Origin: Anoplolepis gracilipes
Lineage: Eukaryota > Arthropoda > Insecta > Hymenoptera > Formicidae
Reading direction: 5' to 3'
NCBI RefSeq assembly: GCF_047496725.1
Contig: NW_027328669.1
Location: 1,700,501 to 1,764,500 of the forward strand
DNA: 64,000 bases
The translations under genes and the position numbers were made by a program. Under the pieces are notes generated by a model. The model saw only the letters and a program-made list of their open reading frames with translations. It was not told where the DNA came from and searched no databases. Of the stretch, positions 43,276 through 54,507 are shown one piece after another (the first letter of the stretch is position 1; each line of letters opens with the position of its first letter).

Positions 43276-43886
43276 TTATTTTAAATCTTATATATCTGCA
43301 GAATATATAAATATATATGACTTGTATATTTTCCATAATATTTTAACGTAAATATATTAATTTTATTTAAATTTATATTGATTGTTAATAAAATTTATTG
43401 TCCTTTTTCCTAATAATTTGAAAAGAATATTCAAATTCTTGCTAATATTGTTACATGCTCTGTGATTATAAGTAATTATTATTATTAATTATATTCTCAT
43501 ATAGTTCATAAGTATTCAAATATAAAAAATTAAAGGTAGTACTCTCTAGTAATGCTTCTAAGTTTAATAGTATCAATTTTTATTAAGTATAACAATTTTA
43601 TAATATTTTTACAATAGAAACATTCTTAAATATTAGAAATTCTAAACGTTTAACTCTATATATAAAACTCGCTATAACTTTAAAAACTAATTTGTGAGAC
43701 TTTAAAACGTTCTTATATTAATAATAAAATAAAAATTCCAATAATAATAAATGAAATGCAATTTAAACCAAATCGCGATACTATTGATCCTCAAACTAAA
43801 GAAGAAGGCATTCAAAAACGTAATTGTATTGCACAATCATTTTTATGGATCTTTAATTATTTTAAATCTTATATATCTGCAATCTT
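43154..43886. repeat. Duplicated 155-bp transposase 3' end
   Basis: 43,154-43,310 (C-terminal codons, stop and start of the 3' region) recurs at 43,733-43,886 with few changes, separated by about 430 bp. A further pair of TCTTACATTAATAACAAAAT units lies at 43,975 and 44,042. Confidence 0.85.
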
Positions 43887-44218
43887 ATATATTTTAATAA
43901 TTAAGCAAAAAACAATTGTTATCATATTAAGTCTCACATTAGTAATGAAATAAAATAATTAAATTAGTCGTTTAATCTTACATTAATAACAAAATAAAAA
44001 AATTCTTTATAATTAAAGAAAAAACAAATCGTTATCGTGAAGTCTTACATTAATAACAAAATAAAAAAATTCTTTGATCTTAATTTCTAATATCACTGAT
44101 ATAAAAATAAAAGAAATGCAAAATTATGTAAATGCTACAATTTTCAGAGATCAGGAAGCTGAAAATTGTCACATGAGATCAATGTTTTTTTAGTGTTCGC
44201 ATTATAAAGCATAAAAAT

Positions 44219-45604
44219 CTATTTTTGAAAAGCTTTTTCTAATATTTCTTCAATTTTTTTTAGTTGTTCCATTTTTTCATTGTGTCTCTTGTCAGCAGAC
44301 TCACGTTTAACAATTTTTTCGTTTAAGCATTTTTCCATGTATGCTTCCATATTTAATTTTCTTTTTCTTGCTACAAAACAAAATTATAGATTTATATTTT
44401 TATATAAAATATAACAAATTCATTTATAATAAACAAATTGCGAAATGTTAGTAATACTTACAAGAACTTTTCTTTTCATTTTCTTCTGTACAAGAACTTT
44501 CAGAACTTTCATCACACTCCTCAACACTCGTTCCAGCAACTGCTAAAGGTTTTATCCAAGGTTTCTTGTTAAATATCCTATCCATTAGCTAAAATATTAA
44601 CAAATAATATATTAGCATTTTGATTATCTGTACTTATATTGTATTTAACATTATATTTATATTCATTATTTATTAGACTATTTCTTATCAAATGTAATTG
44701 TAACTTTTAAAATTATAGATGAAATATACAATTAATTATTTATGAAATATCTATTTTTATTATTATAGATTTAGTGAATATTTTTATGTTATAAAAATTA
44801 TGCCTAAATAAAAAAATATCTAACCTCAAAATATTCCCATTTTTTTGTATCATTTCCTGAACGATTGTTGTGATCCTTTATAGCTTTGTATGTTCTTTTC
44901 AATGCCTGGAATTTTATGGAACACTTTGTACCACTAATATCATATCCTTTTTCTTTCATTTCCTTAGAAACTTTTTCCCAGCAAAATTTTATTGTATTCT
45001 TTTTATTATAAAACTCTTCTTCTCTTACACTATATACGTCAATCAGAAGTAATGTTTCTTCTCTTGACCAATTATGCTGTTCTAATATTAAACAATTATC
45101 ACAAAGTAATTTTAATAATGTTCAATAAAACTTAATTAAATATTCGTAAATAATGTTTAGTAAAATTTAATTAAATATTTTACCCTTATTTTCATTTAAA
45201 GTAGTTTCTGTAGAAGTCGTAATATTTGTGCTACTATCTTTGATAGTATTTCGTTTTACCTTTTCTAGTAAAGCTGTTGCAAATTCTAAATCTGAAATAG
45301 AAATATAAGGATAAATAATAAACAAAATATTTTAAAAATATGTATGCATTATATGTTAAAAATGTTATTGAAATGCAAAATATTATGAATTCTAATGTAA
45401 TGTTACTAAAAATGTAATATTTTATATAATGTAATATTATAATGTATTTTTCAATTATTACATATATTTAATTATAATTAAAGAAAAAAGGTTCTTACCA
45501 CTTCGAGCTCTTTCCACTTCTTCGAAACTTAGTCTTACATCATATTGTTTATTTGTCTCACTATCAATTAAGGTTATTATTTCTGAATTCATGGAAGAAG
45601 CCAT
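44219..45604 (-). CDS. Harbinger Myb/SANT-like DNA-binding protein, five exons
   Basis: Exons on the minus strand: 45,604-45,499, 45,291-45,184, about 45,082-44,825, 44,588-44,462 and 44,370-44,219, all with GT...AG boundaries. The middle exon encodes a Myb/SANT-like (Myb_DNA-bind_4) domain: NWSREETLLLIDVYS, FCWEKVSKEMKEKGYDISG, CSIKFQALKRTYKAIKD and KKWEYFE. The C-terminus is a basic then coiled-coil segment (ARKRKLNMEAYMEKCLNEK...). In PIF/Harbinger elements this protein binds the TIRs and brings in the transposase. It is convergent with the transposase; no stop was seen in the exons. Confidence 0.8.
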
Positions 45605-45639
45605 CTTGATTACTGCCAATTATTGCGACTGCTTCACCT

Positions 45640-45786
45640 CGCCAGTTGCAGTAGTCGCAACAGGAAATCGTCAGAAATCAGTGACGTCATAGATTTCTAG
45701 CAGTACTTTTGCAGTGCACTATCGTCTATATCGAAACGCTACTGGCAGCACTGACAGTACTCACAGTCAATAACGGAACGCACCCA
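45640..45786. repeat. Harbinger 3' terminal region
   Basis: Ends GGAACGCACCC at 45,786, i.e. GGGTGCGTTCCGTTATT when read inward, the usual G-rich Harbinger terminus. It contains GACTGTGAGTACTGTCAGTG-type short repeats. The partner at the 41-kb side was not found, so the element is 5'-truncated or diverged there. Confidence 0.55.
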
Positions 45787-46490
45787 TAGTATCTATTGCG
45801 CGATCAAGTTACTCGCTGCCGCGCAGTATTTACGTACGTACGTAAGAAAACGGCGCGAGATAAGTCGAGTGCCAACGCGTTGTGACGTGTGACAGTTGTG
45901 CGATGTTTGTAGTGTCTATATTTTTAAGTATATTTTTATTATAAAAGTGAAATGGTGCGCAAGCACGACAAAAGGAATTTGCCTCTCTATAAACGCAGAC
46001 TATCAAAAAAAGAGAGGATGGTTTAAAAGGTTAGTGTCTTTATTGTCACAATTTAAAGATTTGTTATATGCAACACACACACGCACGCACGCACGCACGC
46101 ACACATACACACAGATTTTTGTAATAAACACACACACGCTTTTTAAATAAAAAAAAATTATGTTAAAACACATATAATTGCTTGCTTGCGCTTCCTTCAT
46201 CTATCCCATCCTTCTTCCTTCATATATTAGATATAATTAGATATAATAACTTAATATTTAATATAAAAAAAATTCTGTTTGCGTTCTCGCTCTCCTTCTT
46301 CGCCTCGCGCTATCTCTTTCTTTCCTAGCGCTTACTCTCTCGCGGTCCCTAGCTTCGCATTCTCCCTTCCCAGCATGATGTCATCCCCCGCAACGAGCTA
46401 CGTATGAGAACTGGGACTGTTTACGGGTGGGAGGAAGCACGGATGGGAAATACGTGCGAATAAATTATATCATGATTTAAATTTAAAAAA
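45787..46490. other. Unique spacer with (CACG)n microsatellite
   Basis: GC-richer promoter-like stretch at 45,790-45,900 including TACGTACGTACGTA, a CACGCACGCACG tract at 46,075-46,112, and a CT-rich segment at 46,260-46,370. No gene recognised. Contains the truncated edge of Polinton copy 2. Confidence 0.45.
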
Positions 46491-46525
46491 AACTTTATTT
46501 TTCTCTTTTATATTTTTTTTTATTA

Positions 46526-47276
46526 TTACATATTGTGACTAAAAACTAAAGCTACCAGTTCGCAATCGACGAGTTGATGTTTATTGAAGGCGTCGCTGGC
46601 GCGTATTATATTTGATACTTCTTTATTATCCGTTATAGTGGACGCGATATTGGAGAATTGTGTAAACTTAGTATCGACTATCTCGGTGATTCTAACCAAT
46701 CGATTAAAGGTTACATCGATGCATTGATCGAGATCAAACATACGGTGTAACGTCGGTTCAATCATCATCATGCGTACGTTTAAAGATTCGAGACTTATCA
46801 AAGAGTTTATTATCGTTAATCGTATGAACTCGCACTGTTAGCGGTCCAACGCTTATAAAATTATAGGTATCTTTAGAGTCCTTTCGCAGTAAATCGTGAA
46901 TATTGCGACGTTGCTCGTAGAGTCCCTTCCATGTTTCGAGAGATAATACCAGTTCCTTTCCTTGATGATCTCCTATGACAATTTCCACGTAACTCGGTGT
47001 ACCCACGTTGATACCAATTTCAAGGAATTTGAATTCCGTGGTTGTCAATGCGTATCGTCTACTTAGTATACGAATAGCACGACGCTTCAACGAAATGCTG
47101 TAGAAAAATAAAATTAAAAAAAATTAGTTTAAAACAATTTGTGAAAAAATAGAAAGAAGTTAAACAAAAACTTACTTGTCACATTTGTTCTCAAACGATG
47201 GAGTTTCATAACGACTCGGTACGTAATTATTCACGCTTCTGCTGAGGCCGCCACTGCTTCTTTCGACGTAGTACAT
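46526..47276 (-). pseudogene. Two-exon conserved Polinton protein, copy 2 (complete C-terminus)
   Basis: Exon 1 begins at ATG 47,276 (MYYVER-type start) and the intron is about 47,098-47,175. Exon 2 has LSRRYALTTTEFKFLEIG...ETWKGLYEQ. A frame break near 46,800 separates it from the C-terminal segment 46,801-46,526, which ends ELVALVFSHNM and a TAA. This C-terminus is what copy 1 lost to the GT microsatellite. An AATAAAG about 45 bases after the stop could be the polyadenylation signal. Confidence 0.6.
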
Positions 47277-47559
47277 ATTTCCTGATTTCAAAAGTGGACC
47301 ACTTTAACGAACGGTTAACGCAACACTGACCGTATGAAGAATCGAATATGAAGAATCAAATATACGTGACACCCCGTTTTTTCAAAGTAGTGGGAGATTA
47401 GTGGTAAATGTGGTGGGAGATTCTAGAATACTTTAGTGCTCTGAAATTTTTAGGAGAAGGGAGAGACGATACTAGGATAAAAAGAATTCTTAAATGACTC
47501 GTGAGGAAGGGAGGGAATGAGAAGGGGGAATAAGAAATAAAACATATTAGTGTTTAAAT

Positions 47560-48093
47560 ATTTTATTTTTCCAAATCTTGCAATTCTTTCTAGCGTTGCA
47601 ATCACCAGTTAAATATTTTGAATACATTTTGTAATGCGCAATTCTTAACATGTTTTCCACATCGTATAGTATTTTTAACATCTAGATTATTTAGAGATTC
47701 GATATCGTCGTAATCAGCATCCAAGGTCTCAATGATTAAATTTTCTCTCGCATCGTCGCCGAGCATATTACCAAGCCATTCTCGTTTCTGGCATCCTTTA
47801 ATGTATACGATACACTGCATTTTATCATCTTCTTTTTCAACTACAGCTGTTGTAATCAATCGTTTCGCCATGCTGTACGCAACGATTCCATCCTCCCATT
47901 GTAGTCCATGATGATTCGCCATCAACCATGAAGCTTGACACTTTTCGAATTTTGTAAGGAGATGCCATGGTATAGGACTCCGAAAAATGTAGTGTGCGAG
48001 AACAGTTCCTCTTCTCAGCACCGCCACCTCCTTTGCGATGAATTTATTCGAAACGACAAATCCTTGCAGATCGACAAACGTTGGTACAGACAT
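47560..48093 (-). pseudogene. SMAKRLITTAV-family Polinton protein, copy 2
   Basis: Continuous from ATG 48,093 to 47,602 (163 residues), without the 5-bp deletion of copy 1. A TGG-to-TGA change at FKIFNW(W) removes the last 13 or so residues, which continue in frame to about 47,561. Confidence 0.6.
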
Positions 48094-48193
48094 GATGAGA
48101 TCTCTTTTCGTCAGTTAAGAAGAATGACAACCATCTCGTAACACTCGGATTTATATCCTGCTTCCCCTCTCTCTAAATTATTGTCGCAAACAC

Positions 48194-49396
48194 TTAGGTA
48201 ATTTTACGCACAACGTTGGTCAACGGGTTGTACTGGATCACGCGATCGTGTATGATGAGACAGTACACAGTCGTATTATTAGACACATTCTCCTTACACT
48301 CAAATTCCAATCGCACATCCACGGTTGCACTCTTGACCGATTCGTTTTGTCGAGAACAATCGATGATCACAAACGGACCGTACTGTAGAAACAGTGAGAC
48401 GGTGAGACTCGGTTCGAGGTACTCGTATCCGTAATAGTTTTTGCAGAAACGCGCGTACATGTCGTACAGAATCGTACAGAATCTGTTTTTATCGAAATCC
48501 AGATTCATGTCGTCGTACGGATAACATTCTGAGTTCAGATAGAGTTTCACGTTTGTTAATTTACAGTCGTCGAATTTACTCGCATCCTCGGACATAACAT
48601 TCTTCCGGCCTGTCTGCAGAGCAAAGATAACGTATCGTGGTTTCTCCAGCTGAGTCGCGGTCTTAATGGCCACGAATGCTTGGTTGTACGCTGCAACAGC
48701 GGAAACTCGTACAGATCCCACGAGCGAAAACCCATGCTGAGGTAGCGTCCGCTTTCCAGAGCGCGCAGCATAGACAGCTTTTTAATTTCACTCAACAACA
48801 CATGTGACATTCGCCATTGTATCTTGAATATGTTGATCACAGGCTCCAGCGTCGAAGCTCCAAGCAGACAATTGTTGTCATTGCGCGATCGTATTAAGAT
48901 CAACTCGTGACGAGCGTTAATTACTATGCGTCTGTAATCCTCGCAAAATCCCAATAACATGTAGAGCGGTACGCAAAAATTAAAGTGTCCATCCACAATA
49001 GTTGGCTCACTCCAGCCAGCATTTCTCATAATCACGCTTCTATCGGTATGATATTGTTACATAGTTTTTGAGCATACTTGTTATTCCCACGTTTCTATTC
49101 CGATCAATCTCCACACCATCGAGTTCACATCGAATCTCGTCAAACATGAATGCAACGCAATTATTTTGCAGTATCACATTGGATCCGCTAGCTGGCTTCT
49201 TTATCTTTAATTCTCCCTCGATGTATAAGAAACTCTCGTACGGCAATGTATACAGATCCTGTTGTTGTATGGGTATTCTTATCTCATCACTGTGTCCGAA
49301 CGTTGTGTTGGCGAATGGGTTATAGGAGTGAATCTCAATCTTGACGATGCGATCGTCAAAGATTGGCTCGTCCGCGATGTTGAGAATGTCAGTCAT
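48194..49396 (-). pseudogene. Major capsid protein, copy 2, frameshifted
   Basis: Starts MTDILNIADEPIFDD at 49,396. The first frame change (49,040-49,045) is at exactly the same site and sequence as in copy 1. A second, specific to this copy, is a 1-bp deletion near 48,670, after FPLLQRTTKHSW. The 1-bp deletion of copy 1 is absent here. The C-terminal segment to 48,194 is open. Confidence 0.8.
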
Positions 49397-49399
49397 CGT

Positions 49400-49573
49400 T
49401 CAAATGTTTCGCACCACGAATCCCAAAGATTGTAAAAACGCAACGTTTGATGCGTTCAATTTCTTTTTCTTAGTGCCGGATGATTGGATATTAGCAAATG
49501 TCGATGTTGTTGTCGCTGGCGTCGTAAAGATTGTGTTGTCTCTCATGTCTTTCGATCCGTTCAACACGAGCAT
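49400..49573 (-). CDS. 57-residue protein upstream of capsid gene, copy 2
   Basis: Same length and start/stop placement as 11,249-11,422; no break seen. Confidence 0.55.
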   Translation of the reverse strand: MLVLNGSKDMRDNTIFTTPATTTSTFANIQSSGTKKKKLNASNVAFLQSLGFVVRNI

Positions 49574-49579
49574 CACACG

Positions 49580-50332
49580 CTAATTTTGCCGCCGCCGTAC
49601 ATGCAATCTAATGGTGATCTCTTCTCCTCGAAAATCGAGTAATCGTCCTTCCTGGTCGACAACGCGTAACGTTAAATCCGTAATGCACCGCACGATGATC
49701 GATAGGTAAATGATGTGCGCCAGTGTTTCCGATATCTTATATCCTGGTGGTACCCTCGGTGAAAATTCGTGTATCGTATGAACGAGTTTGCCGTTGTTGT
49801 ACGCACCCGCGGTCACATTACATTCGACGCGGATAATGTTCACGTTGATAATGTTAATTGGCACGTCCGACTCGTACCATTTTCACGGCTGCATTAAACG
49901 GTTCGAGAATCCTAGCAGCGATCCAATATTGTTAGGCTTGCTAAAATTTAATCTGTAGGCGCATTTGATCTCGCTCCTCATCGTATTGTAATTAGCGCGG
50001 AGCACTATAGGCCATTCTCCAGCCTCAAAGTCATCGTCGTCGTCAGTGTGTTTTTTATCACCATCACGAACTGTGTGTTGCGAACGTTTTCGTGAAATTG
50101 TATGTTTCAAAAATTCATGTATCGCTTGCAGCTCGTACGATCCCTCGGGAATCGTAATTTCCGCATCGTCTTTGTCAAAGTAAAATTTATTATTCGAGGA
50201 ATTCGATATCGTGTGATAACTTTAAAAATCCGCTAGACCAAGCTCGTATTCACCGTCGCTTAAATCTACGTTGGGAAAGTAGTTTGCCGCGAGAACGCTG
50301 CTCTTTCCAGTCAGCGTGAATGTCATAGACAT
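49580..50332 (-). pseudogene. Minor capsid (penton-like) protein, copy 2, broken
   Basis: Start ATG near 50,332 (MSMTFTLTGKSS). A stop occurs near 50,222 (the GLADL region) and frame changes near 50,110 and 49,870-49,883. Open pieces 49,883-50,110 and 49,580-49,864 match copy 1. Confidence 0.68.
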
Positions 50333-50361
50333 GTTGACCAAACTGTTTAACGAATATTAAG

Positions 50362-50751
50362 TTAAATAGCGCAATGTATGTCTTTAAATTCACGTGCATC
50401 GACCGTTCGGAGAAACTGCAAGCACAATTGTCCGCAGATGCTTTGATTATAAGTTTGATAGGATGTGTGATTATATTCTATTTTTGTCACATTTAAATAT
50501 CGCACCAATTCATTCGACGGTCGAAGATTGCCAAAACTGTCAAAATATATAGCTTGATTCCCCCTCTTTGCATACGCTACCCAGTGAGTACCCGAGCCTT
50601 TAGCGTTATCCAAATTTATAATGCCGTTCTCGTTTCGATATATACCACCGATCGGTAATGAGTTATGCATAAAAACACCTCTAAAATGTGGAATGTGTAT
50701 ACGTTTTGCTAGTTGCAGCAATTGTATGTTGGTAGTTACGTCCTCTGGCAT
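50362..50751 (-). CDS. Adenain-type cysteine protease, copy 2, intact
   Basis: 129 residues, same catalytic His, Asp, Gln and Cys contexts (GTHWVAY, YFDSFG, SICGQLC). Substitutions relative to copy 1 are few (e.g. VQ to IQ, KGN to RGN). Confidence 0.9.
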   Translation of the reverse strand: MPEDVTTNIQLLQLAKRIHIPHFRGVFMHNSLPIGGIYRNENGIINLDNAKGSGTHWVAYAKRGNQAIYFDSFGNLRPSNELVRYLNVTKIEYNHTSYQTYNQSICGQLCLQFLRTVDAREFKDIHCAI

Positions 50752-50753
50752 TT

Positions 50754-51380
50754 TTAGCGTCTCTTTGACGTTTTTTTTTTCTTCTTTCTCATTGAGACTC
50801 CTCGTCCATATTTGTATGGCGCGAGATACAATCCGCGACCTTCCATGGCGCGATTGTGACGTAGCATCTCTTGAAACTGACGTGTAGCTTTTCCATCGTT
50901 CACCATCTTTGCTACACCAGCCGCTCCGCCAATCAGAGATCCGAGAGCGCCCAACACTGGTAGAATCGGTAATACACCCCCGCGTTTCGCTACCGGAAGT
51001 ATTCGTTTTTTCACCGTCTTTTTCTTCGTTTTCGTCTTTAGACCCATAACGAACTTCGTTTTGGTTTTCATCGCTGTCCAGACAGCTGTGGCTGCGGCTC
51101 TCTCACCGAGAGACGAATCTTTCGCAGTGATGCGAGTTTGCGCCTTTTTGGCGAGTATCCTATCCGCCGCGTATCTTTTGGCAAGATCGTTACTCCGAAA
51201 GTACGCTATATCGTGTTCACGACACGCTGCGTCCAATGGGTTGATACCTCGATCACTTCTAGCCAATCGTTTTTCCAGCCGCGTGCCCGGACTGCAAAAC
51301 TGGTATCCAGGAATATGCAATTCGATAGGAAGTGCGTTTATCGCACGATTTAATAGACCTCTGCCTATTTGCGGTGACAT
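50754..51380 (-). CDS. Parvovirus-type phospholipase A2, copy 2
   Basis: 208 residues from ATG 51,380 to the natural stop just before the protease ATG. Calcium loop is CSPGT here instead of CGPGT (first glycine replaced by serine), while C-REHDIAY with the catalytic His-Asp is kept. The Lys-rich, Gly-rich and GRGLYLAPYKYGRG segments are present. A duplication of about 54 bp precedes the start (51,355-51,440). The Gly loss may impair calcium binding. Confidence 0.8.
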   Translation of the reverse strand: MSPQIGRGLLNRAINALPIELHIPGYQFCSPGTRLEKRLARSDRGINPLDAACREHDIAYFRSNDLAKRYAADRILAKKAQTRITAKDSSLGERAAATAVWTAMKTKTKFVMGLKTKTKKKTVKKRILPVAKRGGVLPILPVLGALGSLIGGAAGVAKMVNDGKATRQFQEMLRHNRAMEGRGLYLAPYKYGRGVSMRKKKKKTSKRR

Positions 51381-51440
51381 TCACGACAAGTTTATCGCAC
51401 AATTTAATAGACCTCTATTTATTTGCGTTGACATTCACGA
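51355..51440. repeat. Short tandem duplication over the PLA2 start
   Basis: ATTTAATAGACCTCTRYYTATTTGCG...GACATTCACGACAA appears twice (from about 51,337 and 51,391) where copy 1 has it once, giving a second, displaced start-like sequence. Confidence 0.75.
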
Positions 51441-51682
51441 CAATCTTTTATCATTGGCGCTGGACCGTCAATGTGCGTTTGTTGCCATGGTTGATTGTAA
51501 TGTTCGAAACAGCGACGATAGGTCTGAACCTCCGAATCCGCCTTTATGTATTCCGGAAATTTGTCCCACACGTAGTGAACGTGATTGCCACATATTCGCA
51601 ATAAAGCTGCTTTAGATACAAACTGTAGCTGTTTGGCACTCAAATCGAGAATATCGTAAGGACTTGATAGCAGGACAAACAT
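51419..51682 (-). CDS. Small conserved Polinton protein, copy 2, full length
   Basis: From ATG 51,682 (MFVLLSSPYDILDL) to 51,419, about 87 residues, ending DCRECQRK. Supplies the C-terminus missing from copy 1. Confidence 0.58.
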   Translation of the reverse strand: MFVLLSSPYDILDLSAKQLQFVSKAALLRICGNHVHYVWDKFPEYIKADSEVQTYRRCFEHYNQPWQQTHIDGPAPMIKDCRECQRK

Positions 51683-51769
51683 TTTTTCGTTACTGAACAC
51701 TTTGTAGTTCCGCGCAGCGGAAAATAAATATAAATAGACAGGCGTGCGATCCAAATTGGAAGTGGGAAA

Positions 51770-52468
51770 ATGAAATTCGTGCGACAACCTTTCGCGATAC
51801 GCGTGACAAATTACGACGCCAGATTACGCTCGATGGGTGACAACGCGGAGATGCGTAGACACGGTACGATGCTGCCAAATACTATACGCGCAATCGTTTG
51901 CGGCCCCTCGAATTGCGGTAAAACTAACGTGTTGATTAGTTTGATAGAAAGCCCGCACGGCGTCCGCTTTGAAAATGTGTACGTGTATTCAAAGTCACTG
52001 CAACAGCCAAAATATCGATATCTGGAGAATTTGTTAACGTCGATTGATGAAATCGGCTATTTTACATTCTCCAATAACAGTGACGTCATTCCACCGAGCG
52101 AAGCACGTCCAAACTCGATTTTCGTTTTCGATGACGTGGCGTGCGACAAACAAAATACGATAAGAGAATATTTCTCAATGGGACGCCACTCGAACGTCGA
52201 CTGCTTCTATCTCTGCCAGACATACGCGAGAATACCGAAACATCTTTTACGCGACAACGCGAACCTGCTAATCTTGTTTAAACAGGATGGCACCAACTTG
52301 AAACACGTGTACAACGATCACGTGAATACCGACATGTCATACGAGGATTTCAGTGAGTTATGTCGTACTTGTTGGCAGCAAAAGTATGGATTTCTCGTGA
52401 TAGACAAGGATAGCTTGCTTACAAATGGGCGATACAGAAACGGATTTAACGCGTTTGCGATACCATAA
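51770..52468 (+). CDS. FtsK/A32-type packaging ATPase, copy 2
   Basis: 232 residues with GPSNCGKT and IFVFDDV. Ends three residues earlier than copy 1 because of a changed stop context (FAIP, TAA). No internal break. Confidence 0.92.
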   Translation: MKFVRQPFAIRVTNYDARLRSMGDNAEMRRHGTMLPNTIRAIVCGPSNCGKTNVLISLIESPHGVRFENVYVYSKSLQQPKYRYLENLLTSIDEIGYFTFSNNSDVIPPSEARPNSIFVFDDVACDKQNTIREYFSMGRHSNVDCFYLCQTYARIPKHLLRDNANLLILFKQDGTNLKHVYNDHVNTDMSYEDFSELCRTCWQQKYGFLVIDKDSLLTNGRYRNGFNAFAIP

Positions 52469-52503
52469 AACGATTAGTCGTTGCCTACATTCTGTCGTGA
52501 GGG

Positions 52504-53621
52504 GTGAAACGCGAGCGTTCAACACTCTCTATCGATATGGCTGGGAGCAATAATATTCGCGAGCGTGAAAAGATGGCGAAGGAGATTGCGAAAACGAGCG
52601 AATCGATCCGCAAGAAACATCGCGCTTTAAAGACCGGTAACATCGATGACGATATCGCGATCAAGACCCATTTTAAACCTATTATCGAGCCGCTGCAAAA
52701 GATTGTCGACAACTCGTTCGCGGTGAAAAATAAGTCGGAGAGTAGCGCAAAGATTAAAATCTTACCCATCAAGCAATACAAGGAGGATGAGAAAGAAGAG
52801 GCTAAAGATGAGGAGGTAGAGGAAGAGGAAGAGGAAGATGCGACACCGAAAAAAGGAAACGATCGGACGTTTTACTGTATGAACCGTCGATAGCCTCTAC
52901 GCCGTTAGCCGCACCAACAAGCGTAAACGAAGATGTTTTCGAAACCTCGGGCAACATGCTCGAATCATCGTTTGTTCGAAACAAGTTACAAACGTCGGAA
53001 GGTCAAGAAACGTTGCGGGAGTACTTTGGACCACTTGGGCAAAAGTATATAGACGCTTTGCTCAGTGGCGACAAAAATCACGAGATTGATCATGTGTATG
53101 GAGTCTATTTTGACAGAAAGAATGAAATGCGACTCGGCAACAAACGATTCAACATTAACAAAGATGACTCTATTATCATAAACGACGTGCGGTATATTGG
53201 AACGCCAGGATTGTACGAGTTGATCTTCAAGAGAATTCCCGATGACGAACATTAAACGAGGGGGAACGATTTGGAAAAATACAAGAGCATATTATTGGTG
53301 ACGAACGCGCATAGGCGCGATTATGATGCGCAGGGCCATTTGAAGGGTAACAGGGGGTACAAGTACAAACATATAATTGCACTGTTGATGTCGCTCGAAT
53401 CGAAAAATACAAAATCTGGAGGAGAGATATCTATGCCTCGCGCTATGACGCTAACCAACAATATGATTGATTACGTGCACTGGGACGATCCCAACGAACT
53501 AGTAGATCGGCTACGATTGTTCAACGCTTCGCGCCAAGCTGGTCACAACGCTCACGACAACGAGATCCAGTCGATCATCAAGGATCAGGAACTTCGTGAA
53601 GCAGGAATTATTATAAATTAA
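52504..53621 (+). pseudogene. DUF8207-like protein, copy 2, frameshifted
   Basis: Open segments 52,504-52,893, 52,956-53,255 and 53,271-53,621 cover the gene. A 1-bp loss near 52,850 (acidic stretch) and a TAA near 53,253 are specific to this copy. It retains the C-terminal residues lost by the TGA in copy 1, ending at 53,621. Confidence 0.65.
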
Positions 53622-53689
53622 ATGGTGTCTCGACAAAACTAATCAGTCGATCAGCGTTGCGTGACACTTTACGAAGCATCAGAAAAAAA

Positions 53690-54052
53690 ATGCCTATCAA
53701 CAAATTTGGATTATTCGATCCAAGAAATGATGCAACCCGCACAAACGGTTCTTGGAATAGATTGGTAAAAAGTTATGTGCACGAAAACGCTTTGTGTCGC
53801 GTCGTTACAGACTTCGATGCGAGGTCGCGTAAGATTCGCCGTGTAGCGTAACCTGAGGCTGACACCGATGCCGTAAACAAATTGTACGTGCAGTCCTGCG
53901 TTAAAAGATTAATGAATCGACAGAAAGAATCAGACGAGAAGCTTACTTCGCTTGAGAAGGACGTGCGAGCATTACAGATTGCGCTAAACAAACTTCAACG
54001 CGCGGCTAACGCTAACTCAGAGACAGCTATCAACCTGAATGAGCATCAGTGA
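53690..54052 (+). pseudogene. Fibre-like coiled-coil protein, copy 2, nonsense codon
   Basis: Starts MPINKFGLFDPRN at 53,690. A TAA at 53,849-53,851 replaces the Gln just before PEADTDAVNKLYV; the rest of the frame continues to 54,052. Confidence 0.6.
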
Positions 54053-54164
54053 ACGGGTTAGGAGCGGCTATCGAACGGTTATCGAACAGCTACGAAGGAT
54101 TATCGAACGGCTGCGAACAATTATCGAACCGCTACGAAGAATTACCGAATTGCTATCTAACTAC

Positions 54165-54192
54165 AATGAGTGGCAGTGGTAGTGAACGACCT

Positions 54193-54228
<36 letters not shown>

Positions 54229-54507
54229 CTCGAACGAGGCTATGAGCATCTCAAGGAGGGCTGCGAACGAGGCTACAAACACGTTCTTCACGGCTACATT
54301 CAAGGTTACAAACAACTCAAGAACTCTATCGGTCAAAAGACGTCTGTGAACGAGGCTACGAACGAGTCAAAAACGACTGCGAACAGGTCAAGAACGGCTA
54401 CGAACAGGTCAAGAACAGGTCAGAACAGGTCAAGAACAGGCCAAGAACAGGTTAGAACAGGTCAGAACAGGTCAAGAACGGTTATTAAAGGCGATAAACG
54501 AAAATGA
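54165..54507 (+). CDS. Heptad-repeat protein, copy 2, with expanded serine run
   Basis: MSGSGSERPSSSSSSSSS then LERGYEHLKEGCERGYKH repeats. (CAG/AGC)n at about 54,191-54,221 lengthens the serine run relative to copy 1. The preceding 54,049-54,165 stretch encodes further 7-residue LSNSYEG-like repeats in frame without a stop, so the true start may be upstream. Ends by overlapping the integrase ATG. Confidence 0.5.
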
